Assembly: GCA_023450615.1 (NCBI GenBank)
Contig: JAEXGT010000034.1
Location: 1-64,000, forward strand
Source of the DNA: Pseudomonadota bacterium
GTDB lineage: Bacteria > Pseudomonadota > Alphaproteobacteria > Rhizobiales > Beijerinckiaceae
Reading direction: 5' to 3'
Length of the DNA stretch: 64,000 nt
Within the stretch, counting starts at the first letter, position 1; each line of letters begins with the position of its first letter. The position numbers and the translations under genes were made by a program. Below, piece after piece: positions 1 to 7,881 of this stretch. The notes below the pieces were generated by a model. The model was not told where the DNA came from and made no database searches. It was given only the letters and a program-made list of their open reading frames with translations.

Positions 1-218
1 ACTCCGGCAATACTCCGTATGCTGCAAGACCTGAAAACAACACGTCTCGGACGTAGCGTGTCGGGGCGTTTTACAACGAAGGATGGGGGCGCTGCGGCTC
101 ACTTGCGGCCCCATCGGTCGAGCAGAACCAATCGGTCGTTCGGAGCATCATTTGCATTGTGCAAGAGTTGCTGCATACGCCCTGTCTCTGCTCCTCCATC
201 GCTAATGGCAACTCATCG
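1..218. other. Upstream region of the first P-type ATPase
   Basis: No convincing gene is visible here. A 13-bp palindrome TTGCA-N3-TGCAA lies at about 153-165. It overlaps the alternative GTG start of the ATPase and is one base too short in its spacer to be a normal FNR/FixK box. No clear sigma-70 promoter was recognised. Confidence 0.4.
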
Positions 219-2138
219 ATGCTCGACCTTGAAAAACCCGCCCTTCAATCGTCTCCGCCGTCGCTAAATCCCGAAGCCAAGGAGAGCTCTTCGCTGCGGG
301 ACTTTCACAAGCTCGTCCGCCCGACCTTGGTCATCCTGCCCACGCTGGGGCTGCTCGCCGGGTTCGTCGCGCGTCTTCTCGGATACGGGAACTGGTCGGG
401 GACGATTTGGGCCGTAGCGGCGGCGCCGGTTCTGCTGGCCCTGCTTGTCGAGATCGTCGCCGGTCTTCGGCGAGGAGATGTCGGACTCGACATCGTCGCG
501 GCCCTGTCCATGACCGGCGCCCTGGTATTCGGCGAGCATCTTGCCGCAGTGGTCGTGGCATTGATGTACGCGGGCGGGCAATATCTGGAGAGCTTTGCCG
601 AGCGCCGCGCCAACCGTGAAATGACGGCGCTTCTGTCCCGTGTGCCGCGCACGGCGTTGCGCTACAGGGACGGCAGGCTCGAGGAGATTCCGCTCGATGC
701 CGTCAGGCCGGATGATCGCCTGCTGATCCGCCAGGGAGATACCGTCCCCGTCGACGGAGTTGTCGCCAAGGGATTGGCCGTACTCGATCAATCGGCCCTG
801 ACGGGCGAATCCATTCCTGTGCAGAAGGCAGCTGCCGAGACGGTCATGAGCGGCGCGACGAATGTCGGCGATGCCTTCGATCTCTCGGTCACGCACCGCG
901 CCGCCGATAGCACCTACGCGGGCATCGTTCGCCTGATCGAGGCCGCTCAACGCTCAAAGGCGCCCATGGCGCGCCTTGCCGACCGGTACGCGATCGCGTT
1001 TCTGGCGGTGACGGTGCTGCTCGCGGGTGGCGCCTGGCTGTGGAGCGGCGATCCCATACGGGCTTTGGCCGTTCTCGTCATTGCAACGCCTTGTCCCCTC
1101 ATCCTTGCCGTCCCTGTGGCCATCGTCTCGGGTGTCTCGCGCGCCGCGAAGGCGGGCGTGCTGGTGAAGGGTGGGATGGCATTGGAGACGCTCGCCCGGG
1201 TGCGTTCGCTGGTCATCGATAAGACCGGCACTCTCACGCACGGACAGGCGCGGATCATCGAAATCCGCCCCATGGCGGGCCTTTCGCCCGAAAGGCTCCT
1301 CCAGCTTGCGGCGTCTCTCGACCAGGCGTCGAAGCACGTCACGGCGCAGGCCCTTATCCTGGAGGCGCAGGCCAGGGGACTTGAGCTCCTGCCTCCCTCA
1401 GCGGTTGGGGAAAGTCCCGGTGAGGGAGTGGAGGGAACGGTGGATGGCCACCAAGTCGTCGTGGGCGGAATCCGGTATGTCTCGCAGCGCGCTCCGAAGG
1501 CCGCGGAGGCGCTTGCCGTTGGCCATCTGCCGGCTGGTCCGGTCATGGTGGCTGTGGCGCTCGATGGTGAGCTTGCTGGGCTTCTGATACTGGCGGATCC
1601 GCTACGCTCTGACGCTGTTCAGGTGCTCGACAGCCTCCGCACTCTGGGGATCGAGCGGATTACCCTGGCCACGGGAGACAACCGGGCGGTAGCGGAAGCC
1701 GTAACGAGCGGATTGCGCTTCGATGCCGTCTACGCTGAGCTTACCCCAGCGGGTAAAATCGCCATCGTGCAGGCTGAGAAGAGGCATGGGCCCGTGATGA
1801 TGGTGGGTGATGGCGTGAACGATGCTCCGGCCCTCGCAGCCGCCGATCTCGGTGTCGCCATGGGTGCCAAAGGTGCAGCCGCATCGGCCGAAGCCGCCGA
1901 CGTGGTGCTTCTCGTCGACGAACTGGACAGGATTCCGGTGGCCATTCGCGCCGCGCGGCACTCTCGCGGGATCGCGCTGCAGAGCGTCTATGCCGGAATC
2001 GGCCTCTCGGTGGCCGGAATGATCGTGGCCGCGTTGGGCTATCTGACTCCTGTGCAGGGGGCCCTCATCCAAGAGGCGATCGATGTGGCCGTGATCCTGA
2101 ATGCGCTTCGAGCCTTGTGGGGAGATGACCTGTCCTGA
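219..2138 (+). CDS. Heavy-metal P1B-type ATPase, TPC subtype, lacking an N-terminal metal-binding domain
   Basis: This is a membrane cation pump of about 639 aa. Numbering from the ATG at 219, it has TGES at 195-198, the membrane metal-site motif TPCP around Cys292, the phosphorylation motif DKTGT at Asp334 and GDGVNDAP at about 530-537. TPC in place of CPC places it near the P1B-5-like group (Nia-type, Fe/Ni/Co) by family knowledge; the substrate is not proven. There is no GMxCxxC domain at the N terminus and no hemerythrin tail. The His-Pro dipeptide typical of P1B pumps is His373-Val374 here. An in-frame GTG at 159 is an alternative start. It is convergent with the DUF1003 gene and belongs to a stress-type island. 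Confidence 0.9.
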   Translation: MLDLEKPALQSSPPSLNPEAKESSSLRDFHKLVRPTLVILPTLGLLAGFVARLLGYGNWSGTIWAVAAAPVLLALLVEIVAGLRRGDVGLDIVAALSMTGALVFGEHLAAVVVALMYAGGQYLESFAERRANREMTALLSRVPRTALRYRDGRLEEIPLDAVRPDDRLLIRQGDTVPVDGVVAKGLAVLDQSALTGESIPVQKAAAETVMSGATNVGDAFDLSVTHRAADSTYAGIVRLIEAAQRSKAPMARLADRYAIAFLAVTVLLAGGAWLWSGDPIRALAVLVIATPCPLILAVPVAIVSGVSRAAKAGVLVKGGMALETLARVRSLVIDKTGTLTHGQARIIEIRPMAGLSPERLLQLAASLDQASKHVTAQALILEAQARGLELLPPSAVGESPGEGVEGTVDGHQVVVGGIRYVSQRAPKAAEALAVGHLPAGPVMVAVALDGELAGLLILADPLRSDAVQVLDSLRTLGIERITLATGDNRAVAEAVTSGLRFDAVYAELTPAGKIAIVQAEKRHGPVMMVGDGVNDAPALAAADLGVAMGAKGAAASAEAADVVLLVDELDRIPVAIRAARHSRGIALQSVYAGIGLSVAGMIVAALGYLTPVQGALIQEAIDVAVILNALRALWGDDLS

Positions 2139-2148
2139 CCCGAGCCGA

Positions 2149-2844
2149 TCAGCGGCGTTCCTGCAGCAGCTCGATCTGGAGTTCCTGAATTTCCGCAAGG
2201 CGTTCCCATTGCCGGGTGATGAGATGGTCGATCTTCTCGTGCAGGTGGCGGATCTCGAGTTCGGCTTTCAGGTTCACGCGGTAATCGTTGAGGGAGCGCA
2301 GCCGGTCCTTAGCCTCCTGGCGCCTTTGGCTCATCATGATGATCGGAGCCTGAACGGCAGCCAGGCAGGATAGAAGCAGGTTCAAGAGGATGTAGGGGTA
2401 AGGATCGAAGGCATCCGGGCCTCTTGCGGCGTTGAGAATGATCCACACGCCCAGGCCGAGGGCGAAGAAGATCAGAAACGGCCAGCTGCCGCCGAATGTG
2501 GCAAGCCCGTCCGAGAGGCGCTCGCCGATGGTGCGGGACTCATCGTAGTTCTCTTCGACATTGGCCGTGACGGGGAGGCCGCCTGCGAGGCTGAGGGCCA
2601 CTTCCCTGTCGAGCTTGCTCAACTCGCCACGCTCCTGGCGCAGAAGCTCCTCTACGTAGACGGTGCGGTAATGATTGGCGGCTGCGCGGCTGATCCGGCT
2701 GTGAATGGCGAGGTCCGGATGATCCTGCCTTATCCTGTCCGCCAAAGCCGGGTGCAGCTGATCGACCAGGATGAACTCCTTGGCGGGGTATGTTTGCCCT
2801 GTAATGGGGCAGGTCTCGGTGGTTGATGCGTTGCGGGAGGTCAT
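2149..2844 (-). CDS. DUF1003 family membrane protein
   Basis: A 231-aa protein with a CPITG motif near the N terminus, two adjacent hydrophobic segments at about 135-185 (starting WPFLIFFALGLG and YILLNLLLSC) and a charged helical C-terminal tail rich in Glu, Arg and Leu. This is the DUF1003 pattern; the function is unknown. The ATG at 2844 is preferred because the residues encoded upstream look non-coding and a GGAG lies about 11 bases before it. It is transcribed divergently from the beta-CASP hydrolase, with a 107-bp gap that holds a degenerate FNR-like palindrome. Confidence 0.85.
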   Translation of the reverse strand: MTSRNASTTETCPITGQTYPAKEFILVDQLHPALADRIRQDHPDLAIHSRISRAAANHYRTVYVEELLRQERGELSKLDREVALSLAGGLPVTANVEENYDESRTIGERLSDGLATFGGSWPFLIFFALGLGVWIILNAARGPDAFDPYPYILLNLLLSCLAAVQAPIIMMSQRRQEAKDRLRSLNDYRVNLKAELEIRHLHEKIDHLITRQWERLAEIQELQIELLQERR

Positions 2845-2862
2845 GGTCGCCGCTCCACTGGT

Positions 2863-2876
2863 TTGGCATGGATCAA
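2863..2876. promoter_or_regulatory. Degenerate FNR/FixK-like palindrome
   Basis: TTGGC-ATGG-ATCAA lies between the divergent DUF1003 and beta-CASP genes. The right half is a perfect FNR half-site; the left half differs at two positions. It is listed because two perfect boxes occur in the same island. As a standalone site it is weak. Confidence 0.25.
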
Positions 2877-2951
2877 ACCTAGTGGCTCGACGGGAGTGTA
2901 CCAAGGTGCGATTGTTGTCTCTCAACAACTCCTCGGCTTCAGGGGGCTCAC

Positions 2952-4547
2952 TTGTCGCTACGCCTTCACTTCTACGGCGCCGCCCGCACCGTGACGGGTT
3001 CCTGCTTTCTGCTCGAAACGGAGAATGCACGGGTCCTGATCGATTGCGGGATGTTCCAGGGCTCCGCGACCGAGCGGGAGCTGAACTATGAGCATTTTCC
3101 GTTCCGGGCGTCGGGCATCAGCGCGCTTTGCCTCACCCATGCGCATATCGACCATAGCGGTCTCATTCCGAAGGTCGTGAAGGCGGGCTTCGGCGGGCCT
3201 GTTTACGCGACCGCCGGAACGGCTGACCTCGCATCCATCATGCTTCCGGACTCAGGCTATATCCAGGAGATGGAAGTCGAGCATCTCAATCGCCGCAACA
3301 GGAGGAGAGGGCGCGAGACGGTCTCCCCGATCTATACCCAGGCGGATGCGATCGCATCTCTCGATCAGTTCAGGCCCGTCGCCTATGGCCAATGGCAGGA
3401 TGTCGCGCCGGGCTTCAGGGCTCGTTACTGGAATGCGGGACACCTGTTGGGTTCTGCTTCCATCGAGGTGGAGGTGGCATCCGGAGGCGATGAGAAGCCG
3501 ACCCGCCTTCTGTTTTCCGGCGATATCGGGCCCGACCACAAATTGCTCCAGCCCGATCCGGATGGGCCGAGGGATCTCGATTACGTCATCCTCGAATCCA
3601 CCTATGGCGATACAGACCGCGACGGAACCACCATCGAGCGAAGGCGGCGGATGCTGCGGGACGAAGTGCGCGCAGCCATGCGCCCGAGCGGAGTTCTTCT
3701 CATTCCGTCCTTCGCGGTGGAGCGAACCCAGGAGCTCCTCGTCGATCTCATGGAGCTGATGGAAACCGGCGAGCTGCCGGATATCCCGATCTTCATCGAT
3801 TCCCCGCTGGCGTCGAAGGCCAGCGCGATCTTCAAGCGTCATGCCAAGGATCTGAAGAACGGTTCCGATCTGGTTCAGGCGCTTGAATCGCGATGGGTCC
3901 GCTTCACTGAAACCGTGGAGCAGAGCAAGTCCATCGACCGCATTCACAGCTTCCACATCATCATCGCCGCAAGCGGCATGTGCGAGGCGGGGCGCATCAG
4001 GCACCATCTGAAAGCCTGGCTCTGGCGGGATGAAGCAACCGTACTCTTCGTTGGCTTCCAGGCTCAAGGAACGCTGGGGCGCATCCTGCAGGACGGAGCA
4101 TCGAAGGTCAGAATTCATGGTGAGGAGATCAAGGTTCGCGCACGCATGCGAACGCTCGATCTCTACTCAGGTCACGCGGACGGGCCTGAGCTGAAGGCCT
4201 GGCTTGCCGAGCGATTGCCTGTTCGGCGCGGGATTTTCCTCGTGCATGGCGAGGATCCGGCATTGAAGGCGCTGCAATCCTCGCTCGCCGGCTTGAAACA
4301 AGCGCCCGATGCGTTGATCCCCGAGATCGATGACATCTACGATCTTGCAGGCGAGGGACCCGTTCGCATCGACATCCGTCAGCCGAGGATGCCGGGTTCG
4401 AGCGCCGGGCAGCGGGACTGGCGCAACGATTATGCCGAGCTGCTTCTCGAGATCAACGATGCCGTCGAGGCGGCCGCCGATCGGAGGGGCAAGGGAGTGA
4501 TTATCCGGCGCATCCGGGATGCATTGAAGGATCAGCCCAAGGAATAG
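2952..4547 (+). CDS. MBL-fold beta-CASP RNA-processing exonuclease-like hydrolase
   Basis: A 531-aa metallo-beta-lactamase protein of the CPSF/RNase J-like beta-CASP group. The zinc-binding motif HAHIDH lies at residues 63-68. It is followed by a GHLLGSA histidine, a FSGDIG aspartate, ESTYGD, the beta-CASP signature SGMCEAGRIRHH and a late HADGPEL histidine, so the active site looks complete. RNA cleavage is known for the family; the target is unknown. The TTG start at 2952 is favoured by AGGGGG five bases upstream and by the protein beginning exactly at the first beta strand. Confidence 0.9.
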   Translation: MSLRLHFYGAARTVTGSCFLLETENARVLIDCGMFQGSATERELNYEHFPFRASGISALCLTHAHIDHSGLIPKVVKAGFGGPVYATAGTADLASIMLPDSGYIQEMEVEHLNRRNRRRGRETVSPIYTQADAIASLDQFRPVAYGQWQDVAPGFRARYWNAGHLLGSASIEVEVASGGDEKPTRLLFSGDIGPDHKLLQPDPDGPRDLDYVILESTYGDTDRDGTTIERRRRMLRDEVRAAMRPSGVLLIPSFAVERTQELLVDLMELMETGELPDIPIFIDSPLASKASAIFKRHAKDLKNGSDLVQALESRWVRFTETVEQSKSIDRIHSFHIIIAASGMCEAGRIRHHLKAWLWRDEATVLFVGFQAQGTLGRILQDGASKVRIHGEEIKVRARMRTLDLYSGHADGPELKAWLAERLPVRRGIFLVHGEDPALKALQSSLAGLKQAPDALIPEIDDIYDLAGEGPVRIDIRQPRMPGSSAGQRDWRNDYAELLLEINDAVEAAADRRGKGVIIRRIRDALKDQPKE

Positions 4548-4582
4548 CCAAAGCTGAGCTTTTCATCCCTCGGGACGGTGGA

Positions 4583-4596
4583 TTGATGAGGATCAA
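4583..4596. promoter_or_regulatory. FNR/FixK-type box upstream of the 135-aa gene and cytochrome c
   Basis: A perfect TTGAT-GAGG-ATCAA palindrome matching the FNR/FixK consensus TTGAT-N4-ATCAA. It lies 82 bp before the GTG start of the 135-aa gene. A class II arrangement (centre at -41.5) would put the transcript start near 4631, with TCTAAG at about 4616-4621 as a poor -10. Oxygen-responsive activation is inferred. Confidence 0.65.
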
Positions 4597-4677
4597 GGCC
4601 GTCGAGCAGCGTTTCTCTAAGCTTTGCCACAATGGGGAGCTTCGCTTGGGCCGCATCCTGAACCTGGGAGGGAAAAA

Positions 4678-5085
4678 GTGCTTTATCACGTCACGCTTCA
4701 CTTGGCCCGCAGCAGAGAGTTTCCGGAAGGCAGCTCGCGCTACGGCTATGAGATCACCGCGCCTCTCGATGCACAGGGGCATCTGGACCGGGAGGAGTGG
4801 GCCCGCAAGCGGGCTTATTGTCGGGTCCGCCGCTTCTGGGCAAACGAGGGGGATCGCCAGGGTGTTCTGATCCACCGGCAGGGTGGAGCTGGTGGGGCAA
4901 CCTGGATGATTGACTACAACCAGGATCGACCGGGCGACGAGGAGGCCGGGTATCGGCTCAATGACCATCGTTTCGCGCAAGGCGAATACGTCACCATCCA
5001 GGACGATGACGGCAAACCCTATACATTTCAGGTCGTCTCCGTGAAGCGCGCAGAGCTTTCACGGGAAGAGGAGAGCCGTTCATGA
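4678..5085 (+). CDS. Hypothetical protein, 135 aa, coupled to cytochrome c
   Basis: A soluble protein with no signal peptide or membrane segment and no named domain that I recognise. It has conserved-looking stretches RVRRFW, GGAGGATW and FAQGEYVTIQDDDG, suggesting a small beta-rich fold. The GTG at 4678 is chosen because a strong GGGAGGG ribosome site lies six bases upstream; an ATG 18 codons earlier has no such site. Its stop overlaps the cytochrome c start (ATGA), so the two are translationally coupled. A perfect FNR/FixK box lies upstream. I recall similar proteins next to cytochromes in related bacteria, but no function is known. Confidence 0.75.
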   Translation: MLYHVTLHLARSREFPEGSSRYGYEITAPLDAQGHLDREEWARKRAYCRVRRFWANEGDRQGVLIHRQGGAGGATWMIDYNQDRPGDEEAGYRLNDHRFAQGEYVTIQDDDGKPYTFQVVSVKRAELSREEESRS

Positions 5086-5399
5086 AGCGCCTTGCTCTCA
5101 TTGGTATTGCCTTTGCACTCGGCGCGGCCCCGGCCATGGCTCAGTCCGGTCGTGCGCAGCGAGGGCAGACCTTCGCGCAGACGAACTGCTCCCAATGCCA
5201 CGCCATCGGTCGCGTCGGCGAAAGCCCTATTCCTGAAGCGCCGCCGTTCCGGACGCTGCACACGCGCTACCCTATCGAGGATCTCGCAGAGGCGTTCGCG
5301 GAGGGGATCACAACGGGGCATCCATCCATGCCCCAGTTCGAGCTCGATCCCGCGCAGATCAACGATCTGCTTGCTTATCTGCAATCCATTCAGGATTAG
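5082..5399 (+). CDS. Class I c-type cytochrome, periplasmic
   Basis: A 105-aa protein with a Sec signal peptide (hydrophobic core to about residue 20, cleavage near AMA-QS). It has one haem-attachment motif, CSQCH, at 36-40 and a likely axial Met83 in HPSMPQF, so it should carry a single low-spin haem c in the periplasm. It follows the 135-aa gene with an ATGA overlap. A terminator follows directly. The electron donor and acceptor are not visible from the context. Confidence 0.9.
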   Translation: MKRLALIGIAFALGAAPAMAQSGRAQRGQTFAQTNCSQCHAIGRVGESPIPEAPPFRTLHTRYPIEDLAEAFAEGITTGHPSMPQFELDPAQINDLLAYLQSIQD

Positions 5400-5406
5400 G
5401 GAATTT

Positions 5407-5444
5407 AGGCCGAGGCGCCCTGTGCGAGCCTCGGCCTCTCTTTT
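5407..5444 (+). terminator. Rho-independent terminator after cytochrome c
   Basis: Perfect 10-bp arms AGGCCGAGGC and GCCTCGGCCT (5407-5416 and 5428-5437), an 11-base loop, then CTCTTTT. It separates the convergent cytochrome c and universal stress genes. Confidence 0.85.
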
Positions 5445-6286
5445 CAGTATGCCAGGAACAGGGGAACGGGACAGTCCTTCAGCATCGACTGCGTCGTGCC
5501 GCCCAGAAACTTCTCGCGCAGGCGCGAATGCACATAGGCTCCCATCACGATCATGTCGGCACGCGTCAGCTTGGCATGATTGCGCAAGGTTTCAGCCACG
5601 TCTCCATTCTGAGCCGGCAGCGCCAGAACGGTCACCGCAATGCCATGGCGCGCAAGATGGGGCGCGATTTCGGAGCCGGGAACCGTGTGCGTCAAATCTT
5701 TCTCGCCGGTGACGCTGATGATTTCGACCTGCGAGGCAGCCCGCAGCAGAGGCAGGGCGTCGTTGAGGGCACGCGCCGCCTTGGCGCTACCATCCCAGGC
5801 GATCATGATCCGATCCGCCGCAAAGAGTTCGCGCCCCTCGGGCACGATGATGAGAGGACGCCCGCTGCCTGTCAGAACGGCTTCGATGAGGCCCCGATCC
5901 AGCGCGGCGGCAACGGGCTCGGAGTCCAGGACCGTCAGGTCATGGGTCCGCGCCAAGGCCGTGAAGCTCTCGATCAGATCAGGATATGACAGGTGCGGCG
6001 CCTGTGTGGTGCAGGCAAGGCCCGATGCGGAAGCTGCCCGCTGGGAGGCGTCGGCGACAGCACGGGCAAGAGCGTCGAGGCGGCGGTTCTCACTCTCTAC
6101 GAGATGCTCGGCGAAACTGCTGATGAAGGCATGCGTTACCATGAGCTTCAGCGAGGCAGCCTGAACCGTGACGTGAGCGCCGGCTTCCCGTGCCAATGAA
6201 AGGCCGTAAGCCAAAGCGGAAGATTTTTCCTCGGCATCGCCTTCTTCCGTCAGCCCGATCAGAATGCTTCTGACATTCTGCAGCAT
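5444..6286 (-). CDS. Tandem universal stress protein (UspA family)
   Basis: A 280-aa cytoplasmic protein with two Usp-like halves. The N-terminal half begins RSILIGLTEE and the C-terminal half RIMIAWDGSAKAARAL. The latter ends in the nucleotide-loop-like GAYVHSRLREKFLGGTTQSML and PVPLFL. The glycine pattern of the second half fits an ATP-binding Usp domain; the first half looks degenerate. GAGGA lies just upstream of the ATG. Tandem Usp proteins often sit in FixK/FNR-controlled stress islands, which suits the neighbours, but no FNR box was seen at its own promoter. Confidence 0.88.
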   Translation of the reverse strand: MLQNVRSILIGLTEEGDAEEKSSALAYGLSLAREAGAHVTVQAASLKLMVTHAFISSFAEHLVESENRRLDALARAVADASQRAASASGLACTTQAPHLSYPDLIESFTALARTHDLTVLDSEPVAAALDRGLIEAVLTGSGRPLIIVPEGRELFAADRIMIAWDGSAKAARALNDALPLLRAASQVEIISVTGEKDLTHTVPGSEIAPHLARHGIAVTVLALPAQNGDVAETLRNHAKLTRADMIVMGAYVHSRLREKFLGGTTQSMLKDCPVPLFLAY

Positions 6287-6406
6287 TATGGTCCTCCTCG
6301 AAACGTGTCTGGTCAGGGGTGCGGAACTCTTGTGACTGCTTTCGCAGCGAGGGCGAGAACGCCCGCACCCCGCAAACGTCCCGACCGCAACTCGTCCGGC
6401 GCCTCG

Positions 6407-6688
6407 TTAGCCGAGATCGGCCCTAAGCCGCGCCTGCATTTCCTCGAGTTCGGTGACGAAGAATGCCCGACGCTTCTGATGGCTTTCCCAAAGCTCGGTG
6501 ATCATTCTGCGCTTCAAGGCTTCATCGCCTGAACTCCGTTCGAGGGTGTCGAGATTTTTCTCGTAGGCGACATCGATGTCGGCCAACATGGACAGGAGAC
6601 ATTGGAGCTGGGGTAGAGCGTCGGGCGGGTACACTCGATACCTGCCTGATGCTTCATCAAAACGCGGGTGCTGCACATCGACTGTCAT
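6407..6688 (-). CDS. Hypothetical 93-aa helical protein, paralogue of the gene at 48410
   Basis: A soluble, probably alpha-helical protein. The ATG at 6688 has GGAGGA six bases upstream. Residues 31-39 (LLSMLADID) and 70-74 (HQKRR) are shared, without gaps and offset by one residue, with the 93-aa protein at 48410-48691. The two are clear paralogues of identical length. I recognise no family. It lies between the universal stress gene and an FNR-box promoter that points away from it. Confidence 0.75.
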   Translation of the reverse strand: MTVDVQHPRFDEASGRYRVYPPDALPQLQCLLSMLADIDVAYEKNLDTLERSSGDEALKRRMITELWESHQKRRAFFVTELEEMQARLRADLG

Positions 6689-6848
6689 GGCTTCCTCCGC
6701 TGTTTCTCCGGCTCTCGGATGACGGCTGCCGGAGCCACCTAGCAAATGTTAAGCAGAGCATTTCGGTGAACCTGCGGCAGCTTGGCGGCTCTGTCGTCTC
6801 GATCCGGATAACGCCAGAATATGGTGGGCTGCTTCTTGGGTGCGTGCC

Positions 6849-6862
6849 TTGATCTCTATCAA
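6849..6862 (+). promoter_or_regulatory. FNR/FixK box of a class II promoter
   Basis: A perfect TTGAT-CTCT-ATCAA palindrome. A -10-like TATATT lies at 6884-6889, which predicts a transcript start near 6896-6897. The box is then centred about 41 bp upstream, the standard position for FNR-activated promoters. The promoter would drive the 65-aa membrane protein and probably the PPOX gene. Confidence 0.75.
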
Positions 6863-6957
6863 GGCAATCCAACATAAGGGTGCTATATTCAAATCATGCT
6901 CAATACGGCGGCACGATTTCGACTTCGCGCGACCTCTGGCCGGAAAAGGAGGAAAGC

Positions 6958-7155
6958 ATGATCTCCTGGATTGTCCGTTTCTTGATGATTGCAGCAGGAG
7001 TGGTGACAGGCTGGTTCATAGCCGAGGACGCCGTAAATTTCGGCATTGTCCAGATGATGGTGGCTCTCCTGCTGCTCACGCTCATCGTGGCTGTAATTGC
7101 TTTCTGGCCGTCTCGCTGGACGGTTGCCCTCAATCGCCTGCAAAAGCCCCGCTAG
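6958..7155 (+). CDS. Small two-helix membrane protein, 65 aa
   Basis: Two hydrophobic segments, at about 4-20 (IVRFLMIAAGVVTGWFI) and 32-50 (MMVALLLLTLIVAVIAFW), are separated by a short loop containing an acidic pair. A perfect AGGAGG lies five bases before the ATG. I recognise no family; an inner-membrane hairpin protein is likely. It is the first gene after the FNR-box promoter at 6849 and lies 72 bp before the PPOX gene. Confidence 0.75.
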   Translation: MISWIVRFLMIAAGVVTGWFIAEDAVNFGIVQMMVALLLLTLIVAVIAFWPSRWTVALNRLQKPR

Positions 7156-7227
7156 AAAACTTTCCTCGGATCGTGCCGGGGGTGAAGGTTCGAAACAACC
7201 GTCAACCTTTGAGACTGGAGGTTTAGC

Positions 7228-7776
7228 ATGAACCCCGTCCTTCGCGATGAAATCCTCGCCATTCTTGCCGGTGAGAACGACATGACGCTCGCGACGATCC
7301 GCCAAGACGGATATCCGCAAGCAACTACGGTCAGTTACGCTAATGACGGTCTGAACCTCTACTTCGGTTGCGCGAGCGACTCGCAGAAAGCGCGCAATCT
7401 TGCGCGCAACGAGAAGGTTTCACTCACGGTCAATCTCCCTTATTCGAACTGGAGCGAGATCCGCGGCCTTTCGATGGGCGGAAAAGCAACGCCTATCAGC
7501 GATCCCAAAGAAGTTGAGCGGGCCGGTCGGCTCCTGCTGCAGAAATTTCCCGAAGGCATCGCCGAGTATGAATCGGATGGAATGCAGGGTGTGGCGTTGT
7601 TCCGAATTACACCTGAGGTGATCTCCGTGCTCGACTACCGGAAGGGCTTCGGCCACACCGATTTCGTTCAGCTTTCCGCCGCCTCGGAAGAGCCGCTCGA
7701 TATCGTCGAGGAGGCCGACGAGGAATCCTTTCCGGCCAGCGATCCGCCCGCATGGACGCGGACGACCACCCGATAA
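7228..7776 (+). CDS. Pyridoxamine 5'-phosphate oxidase-fold flavoprotein
   Basis: A 182-aa protein with a split-barrel FMN-binding PPOX domain at about 5-140: MTLATIRQDGYPQATTVSY, the SQKARNLARN helix and VSLTVNLP strand typical of general-stress PPOX proteins. The cofactor is likely FMN or F420; the substrate is unknown. After the domain comes an acidic tail, EEADEESFPASDPPAW at 161-176. I recall this FPASDPP motif from the ends of many unrelated small alphaproteobacterial proteins. GGAGG lies upstream of the ATG. It is probably co-transcribed with the 65-aa gene. Confidence 0.85.
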   Translation: MNPVLRDEILAILAGENDMTLATIRQDGYPQATTVSYANDGLNLYFGCASDSQKARNLARNEKVSLTVNLPYSNWSEIRGLSMGGKATPISDPKEVERAGRLLLQKFPEGIAEYESDGMQGVALFRITPEVISVLDYRKGFGHTDFVQLSAASEEPLDIVEEADEESFPASDPPAWTRTTTR

Positions 7777-7881
7777 GGCTGTTCAATGATGCGAACCCTT
7801 CCAAACGGCCCGTGTTACAGGCAATCGAACTTGCCGAACCTGACCGCGGATTGAGGCGGTCTGCGCCAGCGAGGCAAGCGT

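Noticed and set aside
150..165. TTGCA-N3-TGCAA as an FNR box for the first ATPase
   Set aside because: The spacer is one base short and the half-sites carry CA in place of AT, so it does not fit the FNR/FixK consensus; the spacing to any promoter is also unsupported.
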